NCBI RefSeq assembly: GCF_900112315.1 | Contig: NZ_FOLL01000009.1 | Location: 105,511 to 169,510, forward strand | Length of the DNA stretch: 64,000 nt | DNA from: Parapedobacter composti | Lineage (GTDB): Bacteria; Bacteroidota; Bacteroidia; Sphingobacteriales; Sphingobacteriaceae | Direction of reading: 5' to 3' | In this document: positions 1 to 8,925 of the stretch, in pieces | Layout: every line of letters begins with the position of its first letter | How positions within the stretch are numbered: the stretch's first letter is position 1 | Position numbers and translations under genes: made by a program | Notes under the pieces: model-generated | What the model was told of the DNA's origin: nothing | Databases searched by the model: none | The model's input: only the letters and a program-made list of their open reading frames with translations

Positions 1-1100
1 GACCGTTCCCTAAACACGAAACGGTAGTCGGTATACAACGGCAGCAACGCAATCATGGCTTGGCCGTAAACATCGTTTTGGATATGCTCAAAGGCTTGGT
101 TTCCAATCCGGACAGGTTTATTTCCCTGGTAGCCTTCTAAGTCATCAAGAATGTGTTCAGTAAGCGTTAGCTGGCCGTTTATACCATAAAGCGGCTGCAA
201 CCTACCGGCATCTGCGTGGGTGATATTGGTAATGTAGTTGGCATAAAGCTCCATTTCCTCAAACTGGCCAATATAATTCAACGCCGTTATCACATAATAA
301 CTATCCCGTAGCCAACAGAATCGGTAATCCCAGTTGCGCCCGCTGCCCGGGTGCTCAGGGAGACTGGTGGTACTGGCGGCAATGATGGCGCCGGTATCCT
401 CATACTGATGGATTTTCAAGGCCAGTGCTGAGCGGATCACCGCCTGCTGATGGAAAGGCGCAATCGTCGCGTGCCTGATCCACGTGCGCCAATATCCTAC
501 CGTTTCCCGCAGAAAATGCTCCACCGTACGTTCAAGCGGTGCTTCGAGGGGTTCGCCATACGTCAATACCAAATACTTGGTTTCGCTCAAAACAAAAGAC
601 CCCTCACCGAAAAAATGGCTCACCGGTACATTCGTCGTTAGCCGCATCTGCTCTTCGCCATTGCTGAATGTAACATGGTTACTTCCCCGGAACTTATCGA
701 ATGAACGCCGGCCGTAGTCGCCTACCGGTTCACAGACCACCCGGATACGCGGCCTGTTATCCAGCGGTTCAATTTTTCGAATCAGCATCAGCGGTTTGAA
801 ATAACGTTCGTATTGCCTGAACCGGGGTGCAAAATCCGTTATCCGGTAACTGCCGTCCGCCGTGGTAATCTCGGTCCGTAATACATTGGTATTTTCGATA
901 TAATATTGTTTACTGGTAAACTCGCCCACGGGCTGTATAGCAAAGCGGCCACCTTTTTGCGTATCCAGTAAGCTTCCAAACACAAAGGGACTGTCAAAAG
1001 AAGGCCAGCACAGCCACGAAATATTGGTATCGGTTTGGACGTGGGCAAGGTAGGCGCAGTTGCCGATAATTCCACTGTTGTAGACGTGTTTTTTTTCCAT
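1..1100 (-). CDS. GH15 glucoamylase-like glycoside hydrolase (partial, C-terminus off the window)
   Basis: An open frame runs from the ATG at 1100 to the window edge, 366 codons with no stop, so only the N-terminal part is present. The N-terminus has the GH15 pattern of an opening beta-sandwich domain (YNSGIIGNCAYLAHV, then WPSFDSPFVFGSLLD). The strongly diagnostic NWDYRFCWLRDSYY block starts near residue 256, and PVRIGNQAFEHIQNDVYG follows. GH15 enzymes release glucose from alpha-glucans or trehalose by inversion; which substrate applies cannot be read here. The catalytic Glu that normally follows (WExR region) would lie beyond the edge. There is no signal peptide, so a cytoplasmic enzyme is likely. 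It is 90 bp downstream of the metallophosphoesterase on the same strand. Confidence 0.85.
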   Translation of the reverse strand, partial: MEKKHVYNSGIIGNCAYLAHVQTDTNISWLCWPSFDSPFVFGSLLDTQKGGRFAIQPVGEFTSKQYYIENTNVLRTEITTADGSYRITDFAPRFRQYERYFKPLMLIRKIEPLDNRPRIRVVCEPVGDYGRRSFDKFRGSNHVTFSNGEEQMRLTTNVPVSHFFGEGSFVLSETKYLVLTYGEPLEAPLERTVEHFLRETVGYWRTWIRHATIAPFHQQAVIRSALALKIHQYEDTGAIIAASTTSLPEHPGSGRNWDYRFCWLRDSYYVITALNYIGQFEEMELYANYITNITHADAGRLQPLYGINGQLTLTEHILDDLEGYQGNKPVRIGNQAFEHIQNDVYGQAMIALLPLYTDYRFVFRER

Positions 1101-1190
1101 ACGTTAAGCAGTTTATATTAAAACGGAATTGCTGTTTATCCCAAAAATGGGAAAAATAAGACGGATTCCCAAGTTTCAGGGTAATTACCG

Positions 1191-1964
1191 TTATTTGATG
1201 GGTATCCTGTCTGATTCTTGGCTGCTCACCTCCACCTCCATCAGGTGGAATGGATATTCCATTCCCTGTTTGGCCAATACCGGCAATGAAACGTTCCATA
1301 CCTTGATGCCTTCGGGTGTTTGCCCCTCGTATTGTCCACGATGCGCATGCCCATGGAAAACGGCCATCACTTCGGTACGCTGGAGCGGCTCCAGCAGTCT
1401 GGAAGAACCCAGAAAAGGATAAATTTCCAATGGTTCACCGGTTATCGTATCGGTAATCGGCGCATAATGCATGATGGCAATTTTGCGGATTTCCCCTTCG
1501 TGCTGACCTAATCTGGATAACGCGCGTTCCAGCTTCAGCCCTTCATCCACCGCTTCTTGCACAAACGCCTTCATCATGTCTTCTCCGAACCGGGATAACA
1601 TACGCGGACCAAACCCGCCGCCAAATCCTTTGATACCCGCAAATCCAATGCCTTTGATGACTGTCGACTCACCATCCAGCACCTGCATATTGGCCTGCTG
1701 CAACACCTCTTTGATTGCCTTATGACGCCCCTTTTCGTAATCATGATTCCCTAACACACCAACCAGCGGAATGGTAACACCTTTCAATTCCTCGGCCAAC
1801 AATATGGCTTCGTCTTCATCGCCCGTATCTGTGATGTCGCCCGCGATAACCAAAACATCCGCCCGTTGGCCTATAACCGCAAAATAATCTTTCCACTTAC
1901 CGCGGTCGGTTTCCCGTACATGCAGATCGCCTATCGCTGCTATCCGTAGTTGTTTCTTTTCCAC
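1191..1964 (-). CDS. Calcineurin-like metallophosphoesterase
   Basis: This 257-residue protein carries the ordered metal-binding motifs of the calcineurin-like phosphoesterase superfamily: GDLHV near the N-terminus, GDITD, GNHDYEKG, an internal MHYAP and GHAH near the C-terminus. These residues bind the two-metal centre, so it should be an active phosphomono- or diesterase. No signal peptide is visible. Its ATG lies 2 bp after the stop of the nucleotidyltransferase-like gene, so the two are almost certainly co-transcribed and translationally coupled. The physiological substrate is unknown. A nucleotide or nucleic acid is possible given the partner, but that is inference. Confidence 0.85.
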   Translation of the reverse strand: MEKKQLRIAAIGDLHVRETDRGKWKDYFAVIGQRADVLVIAGDITDTGDEDEAILLAEELKGVTIPLVGVLGNHDYEKGRHKAIKEVLQQANMQVLDGESTVIKGIGFAGIKGFGGGFGPRMLSRFGEDMMKAFVQEAVDEGLKLERALSRLGQHEGEIRKIAIMHYAPITDTITGEPLEIYPFLGSSRLLEPLQRTEVMAVFHGHAHRGQYEGQTPEGIKVWNVSLPVLAKQGMEYPFHLMEVEVSSQESDRIPIK

Positions 1965-1966
1965 GC

Positions 1967-2695
1967 TTATACTGTCTTTATCGTATACGCTTTATAGTTC
2001 CAAATTTTGATGTCCACTTCGTATTGTGTCTGATCGATGAGCGGCCCCCTGCAAACTTTTTCCAGCGAAGGCGGCAAATCATACTGTTCCTTTGCACGGC
2101 TGAGCAGATCGTGGAACAACCAATCCGGTATGATGTTCCGGTAGTCAGCCGGATACACAAACTGGAAAATCAGCAACTGCGCCAACAGCAAGTGCCAGTG
2201 GGCATCCAACCGTTTCCAGAGCCTTGCCCAATCCAGCCGATGGCCCACTTTCAGCAGCAGGTGATTGATGTCGGCGCTATCGTTCCGTTCACGGTTTTGC
2301 ACATAAATTTTACACCAAATCAGCTCCTCCGGCGGAACAAATTTGACAGGTATACCGTAGAAGTCGCCTTCTTCTGCATGCGCAAACCAAGTGTCGTCAA
2401 CCTTGCAGATGTTATTTACTGTATCGAATATAATATCGATAAAATGCTCGCCATCAAACACTTTAGCTAACCAACGGGAGTCGGTCAATTCCGTACGGTA
2501 CCCCTTATCTGCAAAGCATTTGAGTATCTTCGGGTATTCCTGCGCCTGGCAAAATAGATCTAAATCCTTAGTTGCCCGCTGCACACCTGTGTAGTGCACA
2601 ATCGCATATCCTCCGCCGATTAAGAAATCGCACTGATGTTCCTGTAACAGGGCCAGTGCTTCGCGGTAAATGGTGACTATCTTTTCGTTTATCAT
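1967..2695 (-). CDS. Nucleotidyltransferase-fold (AbiEii/MNT-like) protein
   Basis: This 242-residue protein opens with a helix, then FLIGGGYAIVHY and, about 12 residues later, RATKDLDLF. That is the GG...DxD layout of the polymerase-beta nucleotidyltransferase superfamily, with a further acidic residue in HFIDIIFD. It resembles stand-alone minimal or AbiEii-type nucleotidyltransferases, which transfer NMP to proteins or small molecules or act in toxin-antitoxin pairs. The next gene, a metallophosphoesterase, starts 2 bp downstream, giving a transferase/esterase couple. The target is unknown. It may simply be a conserved housekeeping pair rather than a toxin-antitoxin module. Confidence 0.65.
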   Translation of the reverse strand: MINEKIVTIYREALALLQEHQCDFLIGGGYAIVHYTGVQRATKDLDLFCQAQEYPKILKCFADKGYRTELTDSRWLAKVFDGEHFIDIIFDTVNNICKVDDTWFAHAEEGDFYGIPVKFVPPEELIWCKIYVQNRERNDSADINHLLLKVGHRLDWARLWKRLDAHWHLLLAQLLIFQFVYPADYRNIIPDWLFHDLLSRAKEQYDLPPSLEKVCRGPLIDQTQYEVDIKIWNYKAYTIKTV

Positions 2696-2750
2696 CCCTG
2701 TTAAGAGACAATCATCACGATAGCATTGTTTGGAATTACGCTAAAAAAGG

Positions 2751-3248
2751 TTAGAGCGCCTTCTGCATTACGTAATCATCCAGAATATAACCATGAAAAG
2801 GAATTTCAACCGTCTCAACCACCACGAATCCTTGCCGCTCGTAAAATGCCCGAGCGGGATTATGCCGATACACATTGAGTTCCAGGAGACGCATCCCGGC
2901 GGCAAGCGCGATGGCTGCGGCGTGGTTAATCAACAGCTTTCCAGTCCCTTTCCCTTGCTCAGCCGGCAGGATGTAAAGTTTTTCAATCCGCATGGTGCCC
3001 GTTGCAGACGGCTTGGGGCGAAAGCCAATAAAACCCACGGAAATATCCTCGCGCAGGGCTAAAGCAAACTCCTGTCCGGATGCCATCTGTTCTTCCAGCG
3101 CTGCTATGGAGTACAGATGATGAAGCATCACCTCAATCTGGCCGTGTGGCAAGAGCTCCTTGTATGCAGGCCACCAGATTTCGTGGGCCAACCGGTGTAT
3201 AATAGGCGCATCACCTGTTGTCGCCGTCCGTATGGCTATCCCGTTCAT
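2751..3248 (-). CDS. GNAT-family N-acetyltransferase
   Basis: This 165-residue single-domain protein has the GNAT fold order: an N-terminal IRTATTGDAPIIHRLA, the acetyl-CoA pyrophosphate loop near PAEQGKGTGKLLINHA (Q-x-x-G-x-G/A), and the C-terminal LNVYRHNPARAFYERQGF signature. It should acetylate a small molecule or protein N-terminus or amine, with acceptor unknown. Its start overlaps the stop of the upstream 187-residue gene by 4 bp (3245-3248), so the two are translationally coupled. No export signal is seen. Confidence 0.85.
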   Translation of the reverse strand: MNGIAIRTATTGDAPIIHRLAHEIWWPAYKELLPHGQIEVMLHHLYSIAALEEQMASGQEFALALREDISVGFIGFRPKPSATGTMRIEKLYILPAEQGKGTGKLLINHAAAIALAAGMRLLELNVYRHNPARAFYERQGFVVVETVEIPFHGYILDDYVMQKAL

Positions 3249-3808
3249 AACTGTTCCCCCACTACGCCGCGGCCTTCCTTAAAACGAATGGAGTAAAACC
3301 CGTCCGCTTCCGTTATGTAGTGCCCCTCCTGCTGGGGTTTCAGCCCTACAACGGTATGCGGTACATTACCATATACGTATATCGACTCCCCTTGGGCTTT
3401 CCATTTACTGAATCCGGACCTGGCAACGAATATCCGTCTGCCGCGGCCCAACAGTGCGGCATTGATGGCATCGGCATATTGAAGCAATGCTACCGGATCA
3501 GCCTGGTCGGAAAGAATATTCGCTGCCCCATACCCTTGGGCTATTAAATATCGTATGGCCGCATCCAGAAACGAACCCGACAACGGAAACACGGACACAT
3601 GATCCTGCAATGACATTATCGGTTCATTGGTTAACAGAACATCCACCTTTATTCCGCGGCCGGCAGCCACCGTAAAGCTGCTCTTATTGGCAATGACAGT
3701 AGGGCTCCATTCCAATAATTGCCCCACCAACGATGGGGGGATGCTCTGAATATCTTCGATAACTAAAGCCGGTTCTTGGTCTTCCCGTACGATGTGATGT
3801 GAAGACAT
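3245..3808 (-). CDS. Thiamine-pyrophosphokinase-like protein, probably non-catalytic
   Basis: This 187-residue protein starts MSSHHIVREDQEPALVIED, an opening I associate with Bacteroidota proteins labelled thiamine pyrophosphokinase. The layout is compatible with a TPK: an N-terminal alpha/beta domain around QLLEWSPTVIAN and GIKVDVLLTNEP, then a beta-rich C-terminus (YVYGNVPHTVVGL, YSIRFKEGRGVVGEQL). The usual TPK signature (DGA..., GDFDS) is not visible; the equivalent positions read NKSSF and LLTNEP. It may be a paralogue without kinase activity, or a different family. It overlaps the GNAT gene by 4 bp and follows the amidohydrolase by 11 bp on the same strand. The assignment rests on remembered similarity. 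Confidence 0.45.
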   Translation of the reverse strand: MSSHHIVREDQEPALVIEDIQSIPPSLVGQLLEWSPTVIANKSSFTVAAGRGIKVDVLLTNEPIMSLQDHVSVFPLSGSFLDAAIRYLIAQGYGAANILSDQADPVALLQYADAINAALLGRGRRIFVARSGFSKWKAQGESIYVYGNVPHTVVGLKPQQEGHYITEADGFYSIRFKEGRGVVGEQL

Positions 3809-3819
3809 GGTATTGGCGG

Positions 3820-5004
3820 TTAGTTTCCCAGCTTCCGCAAGGCAATATAAGCCATCAATCCCGTGCTTTGGGCCAACGCTTCTTCGTCAATGTCAAACGT
3901 AGGGGTATGCACTGCTGAAGTAATTCCTTTGGCCTGGCTACCCGTGCCCAACCGATAGAAGCAGGCATCTGTCTCTTGCGAATAATAGGCAAAATCCTCC
4001 GCTGCCAGCCAAAGGTCAAGATCCAGCACATTTTCCTTACCCAAGAACTCTTCGGCAAAACCACGCACCTCAGCTGTCAATTGCTCCTCATTGATAAGGA
4101 ACGGATACCCCACACGCACCTCGAAGTCGCACGCTCCCCCCATACTTTCAGCGATGCCTATTGCCATCTTTTTCATCCGTACATGGGCTTCCTTACGCCA
4201 GTCCTCATCAAATGTCCGGAAAGTCCCTTCCAGGTAAACCTCATTCGGTATCACATTGGTAGCTCCGTTTGCAATTACTTTTCCAATAGACAATACACTG
4301 GGCATTTTCGGATCTGCCATACGGCTTACCACTTGCTGCAACGCCGTAATAATATGGGCGGTAATGACTACCGGGTCGATGTTCTGCTGTGGTTGCGCCC
4401 CATGGCCGCCCTTTCCACTTACCGTGATGTAGAGCTCATCGGTAGACGCCATGTACTTACCTGCACGGAAACCTACCTTACCGGCGGGTATTAGCGGCAT
4501 CACGTGCTGACCAACGATAGCTTGGGGGGCAGGGTTTTGCAGCACTCCCTCCTTAATCATCAAGCTGGCTCCCCCAGGCAACTTTTCTTCGCCGGGCTGA
4601 AAAATCAGTTTTACCGTGCCGCCGAAGTCTGCCTTTAACGCCTGCAGGATACGTGCGGTACCTAACAGCGAAGCCGTATGCGCATCATGCCCGCAAGCAT
4701 GCATTACACCGGCATTCATAGAACCATACGGACGGCCAGCCACTTCTTGGATAGGCAGCGCATCCATATCGGCACGCAGAGCGATCACCCGATCCGAACG
4801 TAGGTCGCCCTGAATATGCGCCACTACGCCGGTATTTGCCATCGTCCGGTAAGGAATACCCAAACTATCTAATTCGGCCCTTACAAAGGCCGACGTTTGA
4901 TATTCCTCAAACGACAACTCGGGGTGTTGATGCAAATGCCTTCTTATTGCTACCGTATTATCGTAAACTTGGCTCGCCAACGCGCTGATTCTTTCCTTTA
5001 ACAT
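3820..5004 (-). CDS. M20-family amidohydrolase (N-acyl-amino-acid hydrolase type)
   Basis: This 394-residue enzyme of the M20/IAA-amino-acid hydrolase group has RRHLHQHPELSFEE near the N-terminus, ALRADMDALP, the metal-binding HACGHDAH, FQPGEE carrying the catalytic Glu, and a late VHTPTFDID bearing a metal-ligand His. The dimerisation lid segment follows GQHVMP. Family members cleave amide bonds of N-acylated amino acids or dipeptides in the cytoplasm. The length is normal and no signal peptide is present. It lies 5 bp downstream of the SPOR gene and 11 bp upstream of the TPK-like gene, suggesting one operon. Confidence 0.9.
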   Translation of the reverse strand: MLKERISALASQVYDNTVAIRRHLHQHPELSFEEYQTSAFVRAELDSLGIPYRTMANTGVVAHIQGDLRSDRVIALRADMDALPIQEVAGRPYGSMNAGVMHACGHDAHTASLLGTARILQALKADFGGTVKLIFQPGEEKLPGGASLMIKEGVLQNPAPQAIVGQHVMPLIPAGKVGFRAGKYMASTDELYITVSGKGGHGAQPQQNIDPVVITAHIITALQQVVSRMADPKMPSVLSIGKVIANGATNVIPNEVYLEGTFRTFDEDWRKEAHVRMKKMAIGIAESMGGACDFEVRVGYPFLINEEQLTAEVRGFAEEFLGKENVLDLDLWLAAEDFAYYSQETDACFYRLGTGSQAKGITSAVHTPTFDIDEEALAQSTGLMAYIALRKLGN

Positions 5005-5009
5005 GGTTC

Positions 5010-5453
5010 TTACTGGTATACGAAGATCTTTTCGGTGAAGATAAATACGTTGTTGAATTGTTTCTTCAGCCCCTGCATCAAACGTTGCGCTTCCGTACGG
5101 CTCCTGAAATCGCCTACCTTTACCCGGTAATTCGGTTGTTCGTAACTCACATAGGTGTCGATATCTTTATATAATTTTTTAAAGCGTGCTTGTTCGGCAT
5201 ACGCTTCCGAACGGCTTGGGCCGGAATAAATTTGAACCCGGAATCCCATGGCTTCGATGCGTGTTGCATTTTTTTTATCAACTACCGGTTTAGCATCAGC
5301 GGTCGCCGTGATATTGGTTCCCATTCGGTTCCGTTGCATTAGGCCGATCAGCGGATCGGCCACAATTTCCACACTGCCTTTCTGCTGGGCGTATCCACTC
5401 AAACACGCCAGGCACAGTAACAAACCAACAAGTCCAAAACCTTTCTTAACCAT
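5010..5453 (-). CDS. SPOR-domain periplasmic protein
   Basis: This 147-residue protein has an N-terminal signal peptide (MVKKGFGLVGLLLCLACLSGYA). The C-terminal domain of about 75 residues reads FRVQIYSGPSRSEA...YRVKVGDFRSRTEAQRLM, the beta-alpha-beta duplicate typical of SPOR. SPOR domains bind denuded septal peptidoglycan, so a role in cell-wall or division biology in the periplasm is likely. There is no lipobox, so it should be soluble in the periplasm. It lies 26 bp from the end of secA on the same strand and 5 bp before the amidohydrolase gene, but nothing shows a functional link to either. Confidence 0.8.
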   Translation of the reverse strand: MVKKGFGLVGLLLCLACLSGYAQQKGSVEIVADPLIGLMQRNRMGTNITATADAKPVVDKKNATRIEAMGFRVQIYSGPSRSEAYAEQARFKKLYKDIDTYVSYEQPNYRVKVGDFRSRTEAQRLMQGLKKQFNNVFIFTEKIFVYQ

Positions 5454-5479
5454 GGCTATTACCTATTAAACGCTCCCTA

Positions 5480-8400
5480 TTATGCTCCGTGACAATTCTT
5501 ATATTTCTTTCCACTACCGCAAGGGCAGGGGTCATTTCGTCCCACTTTATGATCGTTGCGGATGGGTTGTGTGCGTTGGATTTCGCGGGTATCCTCCACT
5601 GGCACCGGCGCGGCTGCTCCTGAAGCTACCAATTCCGGCTTAGAAGTCTTTACCCGTGCTTCTTGGCGCGGCAACGGCCTCGCCTCGCGCACATCCTGCG
5701 GCTGCTGATTGGGTATCTCTCCTTTGAAAAGAAAGCCAACCACGTCTTTGTTCATATTGATTAGCATCTGCTTGAACAGGTTAAATGCCTCCATCTTGTA
5801 AATGATGATAGGGTCTTTCTGCTCGTATACCGCATTTTGTACCGATTGCTTCAGCTCATCCATATCCCTCAGGTGCTCTTTCCAAGCCTCATCAATCAAC
5901 GCCAGCACGACACCTTTCTCGAACGATTTGAACACCTCTTTGCCACCAGACTCCACAGCCTTCTTCAAATTAGTGGCAACCTGTATCCCCCGAAGCCCGT
6001 CAGAAAACGGCACCACGATGTTTTCGATTTGGGCACCCCTGGTTGCAAACACGTCCGTCAGTACCGGCAACGTTTGTTGCGCAATCCGTTCGGCCTTTCC
6101 GTGGTAATATGTAATCACCTGATTGAACAGGGTGTCGGTCAGCGAGGCAATATTCCCCTGAGCAAATGCATCAGCGTCAATTTCCGGATCCAGCGAGAAT
6201 ATACGGATCACCTCCAGCTGGAAGTCTTCATAGGTACCCGATTCTTTGTAGGTGGCCACCACATCCTCTACCACATCGAAGATGGTATTGTTCAGATCAA
6301 CGTCCAATCGGTCACCGAACAGGGCATTCTTGCGTTTGGCATAAATGACGGTACGCTGCGAGTTCATCACGTCGTCGTATTCCAACAAGCGCTTCCGTAT
6401 GCCGAAGTTATTCTCCTCTACTTTTTTCTGCGCCCGTTCAATGGATTTGGTGAGCATGCTATGCTGCATTACCTCGCCCTCTTTCACCCCCATCCGTACC
6501 ATGATGTTGGAAATCCGCTCGGAGGCGAACAGCCGCATCAACGGATCTTCCAGCGATACGAAAAACTGGGAAGAACCAGGGTCACCTTGCCGTCCAGCCC
6601 GTCCGCGCAGCTGCCGGTCTACCCGGCGCGATTCGTGCCGTTCTGTACCGATAATGGCCAATCCGCCGGCCTCTCTTACCCCAGGGCCCAGCTTGATGTC
6701 TGTACCCCGCCCCGCCATATTGGTGGCAATGGTAACCGTTCCGGCCTGCCCGGCTTCAGCAACGATGTCCGCCTCGCGTTGGTGCAACTTGGCGTTCAGC
6801 ACGTTGTGTTTCACGCCACGGAGTTTAAGCATCCGGCTTAACAGTTCCGATATCTCCACGGAAGTTGTTCCCACCAATACAGGTCGACCTTCTTGAGTAA
6901 GCCGTTGTATTTCATCCGCAACCGCATTGTACTTTTCGCGTGCGGTGCGGTAAATCAGGTCATGGCGATCCTCGCGCTTTGTGGGTACATTGGTTGGTAT
7001 TTCAACCACATCCAGCTTATAGATCTGCCAAAATTCGCCGGCCTCGGTAATGGCCGTACCGGTCATCCCCGCCAGTTTGTGATACATCCGGAAATAATTC
7101 TGCAACGTAATGGTAGCGTAGGTCTGCGTAGCATCCTCTACCTTTACGTTTTCCTTCGCCTCAATGGCCTGATGCAAACCATCGGAATAACGGCGGCCTT
7201 CCATGATACGTCCGGTCTGTTCATCCACAATCTTTACCTTGCCCTCATCAATGATATACTCGTCATCCCGTTCAAACAGCGTATAAGCCTTCAGCAATTG
7301 GTTTACAGAATGGATACGCTCAGATTTAACGGAGAAGTCACGCATCAGTTCCTCCTTTTTTGCGAGCTTTTCCTCTGCACTCAAATCGGATTTTTCAATC
7401 TCCGCCACTTCCGTACCTACATCAGGCAAGATAAAGAAATTGGGGTCTTCGCCCGATGAGGTGATGAGTTCGATACCTTTTTCGGTAAGTTCAACCTGAT
7501 TGTTTTTCTCGTCGATTACAAAATATAGCTCAGCGTCTACCTTGGGCATGTTTTTGCTTTGCTCCTGCAGGTAGTAATTTTCCGTTTTGGCCAAGATCTG
7601 CCGGTTGCTGCCTTCACTGAGAAACTTAATCAGTGCCTTGTTCTTGGGTAACCCCCGGTGGGCACGCAGCAAAGCGAGCCCGCCGCCCTCAGTGCTTGTA
7701 TCTCCGGCGGCGATGGCCTTTTTAGCTTCATTGAGCACGCCGTTGATGAAGGCCTTCTGCGCATTCACCAGCCGCTCGATACGTGGCTTCAGTTCATAAA
7801 ATTCGTGTTGGTCACCTTTCGGTACCGGGCCCGAGATGATCAATGGCGTACGGGCGTCATCAATCAATACCGAGTCCACTTCATCCACCATGGCGAAATG
7901 CAGTTTCCGTTGCACCAGCGCATCGGGCGCCTGTGCCATGTTATCACGCAGATAGTCGAAACCAAATTCGTTATTCGTGCCGAAGACGATATCAGCAGTA
8001 TACGCATTGCGCCGGGCCGGCGAATTCGGCTGGTGCTTGTCTATGCAATCCACCCGCAAGCCATGGAACTCAAACAAGGGCCCGTTCCATTCGGCATCAC
8101 GCCGAGCCAGGTAGTCGTTCACCGTTACGATATGTACGCCCTGCCCGGATAATGCATTCAGGTATGCCGGCAGTGTACCCACCAGTGTTTTACCCTCACC
8201 CGTGGCCATTTCCGCAATTTTCCCTTCATGCAATACAATACCGCCGATAAGCTGCACATCGTAGTGTACCATATTCCATGTCACCTCCGTTCCTGCAGCC
8301 ATCCAGGTATTTTTCCAGAGGGCTTTATCGCCCACAATCTGAACATTCGTCTTCTGTGCAGCAATTTCACGGTCAAAATCCGATGCTGTAACCTCCAGTT

Positions 8401-8776
8401 CCGGGTTTTCAGTAAAGCGGCGTGCAGTTTCCTTCACCACAGCAAATGCTTCTGGAAGCAACTGCATCAATACCTCTTCCAGCTTTTGGTCCCTATCTTT
8501 GCCCAACTTATCCACTTTATCATAAATAGCGGTTTTGTCGGCCATATCAACGCCTTCCTGTTCGGCTTCAGCTTTCAGATCCGCAATCTCTTTGTCGATA
8601 TCACTAAGATACTCCGCTATGCGCTGTTTAAATACCTGTGTCTTCTCCCTAAGTTGATCGTTGGTTAAGGTGTTCAATTTTGCATATTCCGCCTTAATTT
8701 TCTCTACCAGCGGCTGAATATGCTTTATATCCCGTTCAGACTTGCTTCCGAATATTTTACTTAAAAATGTTAACAT
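5480..8776 (-). CDS. secA: Preprotein translocase ATPase SecA
   Basis: This 1098-residue protein is the long Bacteroidota form of SecA. Visible elements in order are [10 protein letters not shown] (Walker A), [21 protein letters not shown] (Walker B and DEAD-like motif), LAGMTGTA in NBD2, [26 protein letters not shown], and the helical scaffold with [12 protein letters not shown]. The C-terminal tail has the zinc-binding [14 protein letters not shown] that contacts SecB or ribosomes. SecA drives secretory proteins through SecYEG using ATP. Insertions within NBD1 (roughly residues 350-500) account for the length beyond about 900 residues and are normal for the phylum. The start matches a typical [18 protein letters not shown]-terminus. 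Confidence 0.98.
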   Translation of the reverse strand: MLTFLSKIFGSKSERDIKHIQPLVEKIKAEYAKLNTLTNDQLREKTQVFKQRIAEYLSDIDKEIADLKAEAEQEGVDMADKTAIYDKVDKLGKDRDQKLEEVLMQLLPEAFAVVKETARRFTENPELEVTASDFDREIAAQKTNVQIVGDKALWKNTWMAAGTEVTWNMVHYDVQLIGGIVLHEGKIAEMATGEGKTLVGTLPAYLNALSGQGVHIVTVNDYLARRDAEWNGPLFEFHGLRVDCIDKHQPNSPARRNAYTADIVFGTNNEFGFDYLRDNMAQAPDALVQRKLHFAMVDEVDSVLIDDARTPLIISGPVPKGDQHEFYELKPRIERLVNAQKAFINGVLNEAKKAIAAGDTSTEGGGLALLRAHRGLPKNKALIKFLSEGSNRQILAKTENYYLQEQSKNMPKVDAELYFVIDEKNNQVELTEKGIELITSSGEDPNFFILPDVGTEVAEIEKSDLSAEEKLAKKEELMRDFSVKSERIHSVNQLLKAYTLFERDDEYIIDEGKVKIVDEQTGRIMEGRRYSDGLHQAIEAKENVKVEDATQTYATITLQNYFRMYHKLAGMTGTAITEAGEFWQIYKLDVVEIPTNVPTKREDRHDLIYRTAREKYNAVADEIQRLTQEGRPVLVGTTSVEISELLSRMLKLRGVKHNVLNAKLHQREADIVAEAGQAGTVTIATNMAGRGTDIKLGPGVREAGGLAIIGTERHESRRVDRQLRGRAGRQGDPGSSQFFVSLEDPLMRLFASERISNIMVRMGVKEGEVMQHSMLTKSIERAQKKVEENNFGIRKRLLEYDDVMNSQRTVIYAKRKNALFGDRLDVDLNNTIFDVVEDVVATYKESGTYEDFQLEVIRIFSLDPEIDADAFAQGNIASLTDTLFNQVITYYHGKAERIAQQTLPVLTDVFATRGAQIENIVVPFSDGLRGIQVATNLKKAVESGGKEVFKSFEKGVVLALIDEAWKEHLRDMDELKQSVQNAVYEQKDPIIIYKMEAFNLFKQMLINMNKDVVGFLFKGEIPNQQPQDVREARPLPRQEARVKTSKPELVASGAAAPVPVEDTREIQRTQPIRNDHKVGRNDPCPCGSGKKYKNCHGA

Positions 8777-8854
8777 GATTGTCGTTTACTAAATCACATA
8801 CCCATGGTCAATAATGACACCAAAGTCCCATTACCGCCAATATGGCATAATGGA

Positions 8855-8862
8855 CAAAGTTA
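8855..8862 (-). promoter_or_regulatory. Candidate -7 element of the secA promoter
   Basis: On the minus strand this reads TAACTTTG, matching the Bacteroidota -7 consensus TAnnTTTG, 79 bp upstream of the secA ATG. I see no convincing TTTG -33 element at the expected 18-22 bp spacing, so the call is weak. Confidence 0.3.
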
Positions 8863-8925
8863 CTCATTACATTTCTATCTATGAAACTTAATCTTTGGCA
8901 ACTGGGAAGCAGCGCATCCAAGACA

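Noticed and set aside
1..1190. Several plus- and minus-strand small frames (such as 450-641 and 839-1075)
   Set aside because: They are shadows of the GH15-like gene, which runs off the left edge.
5837..6841. Plus-strand 334-codon frame inside secA
   Set aside because: It is antisense to SecA, whose motifs are all intact on the minus strand.
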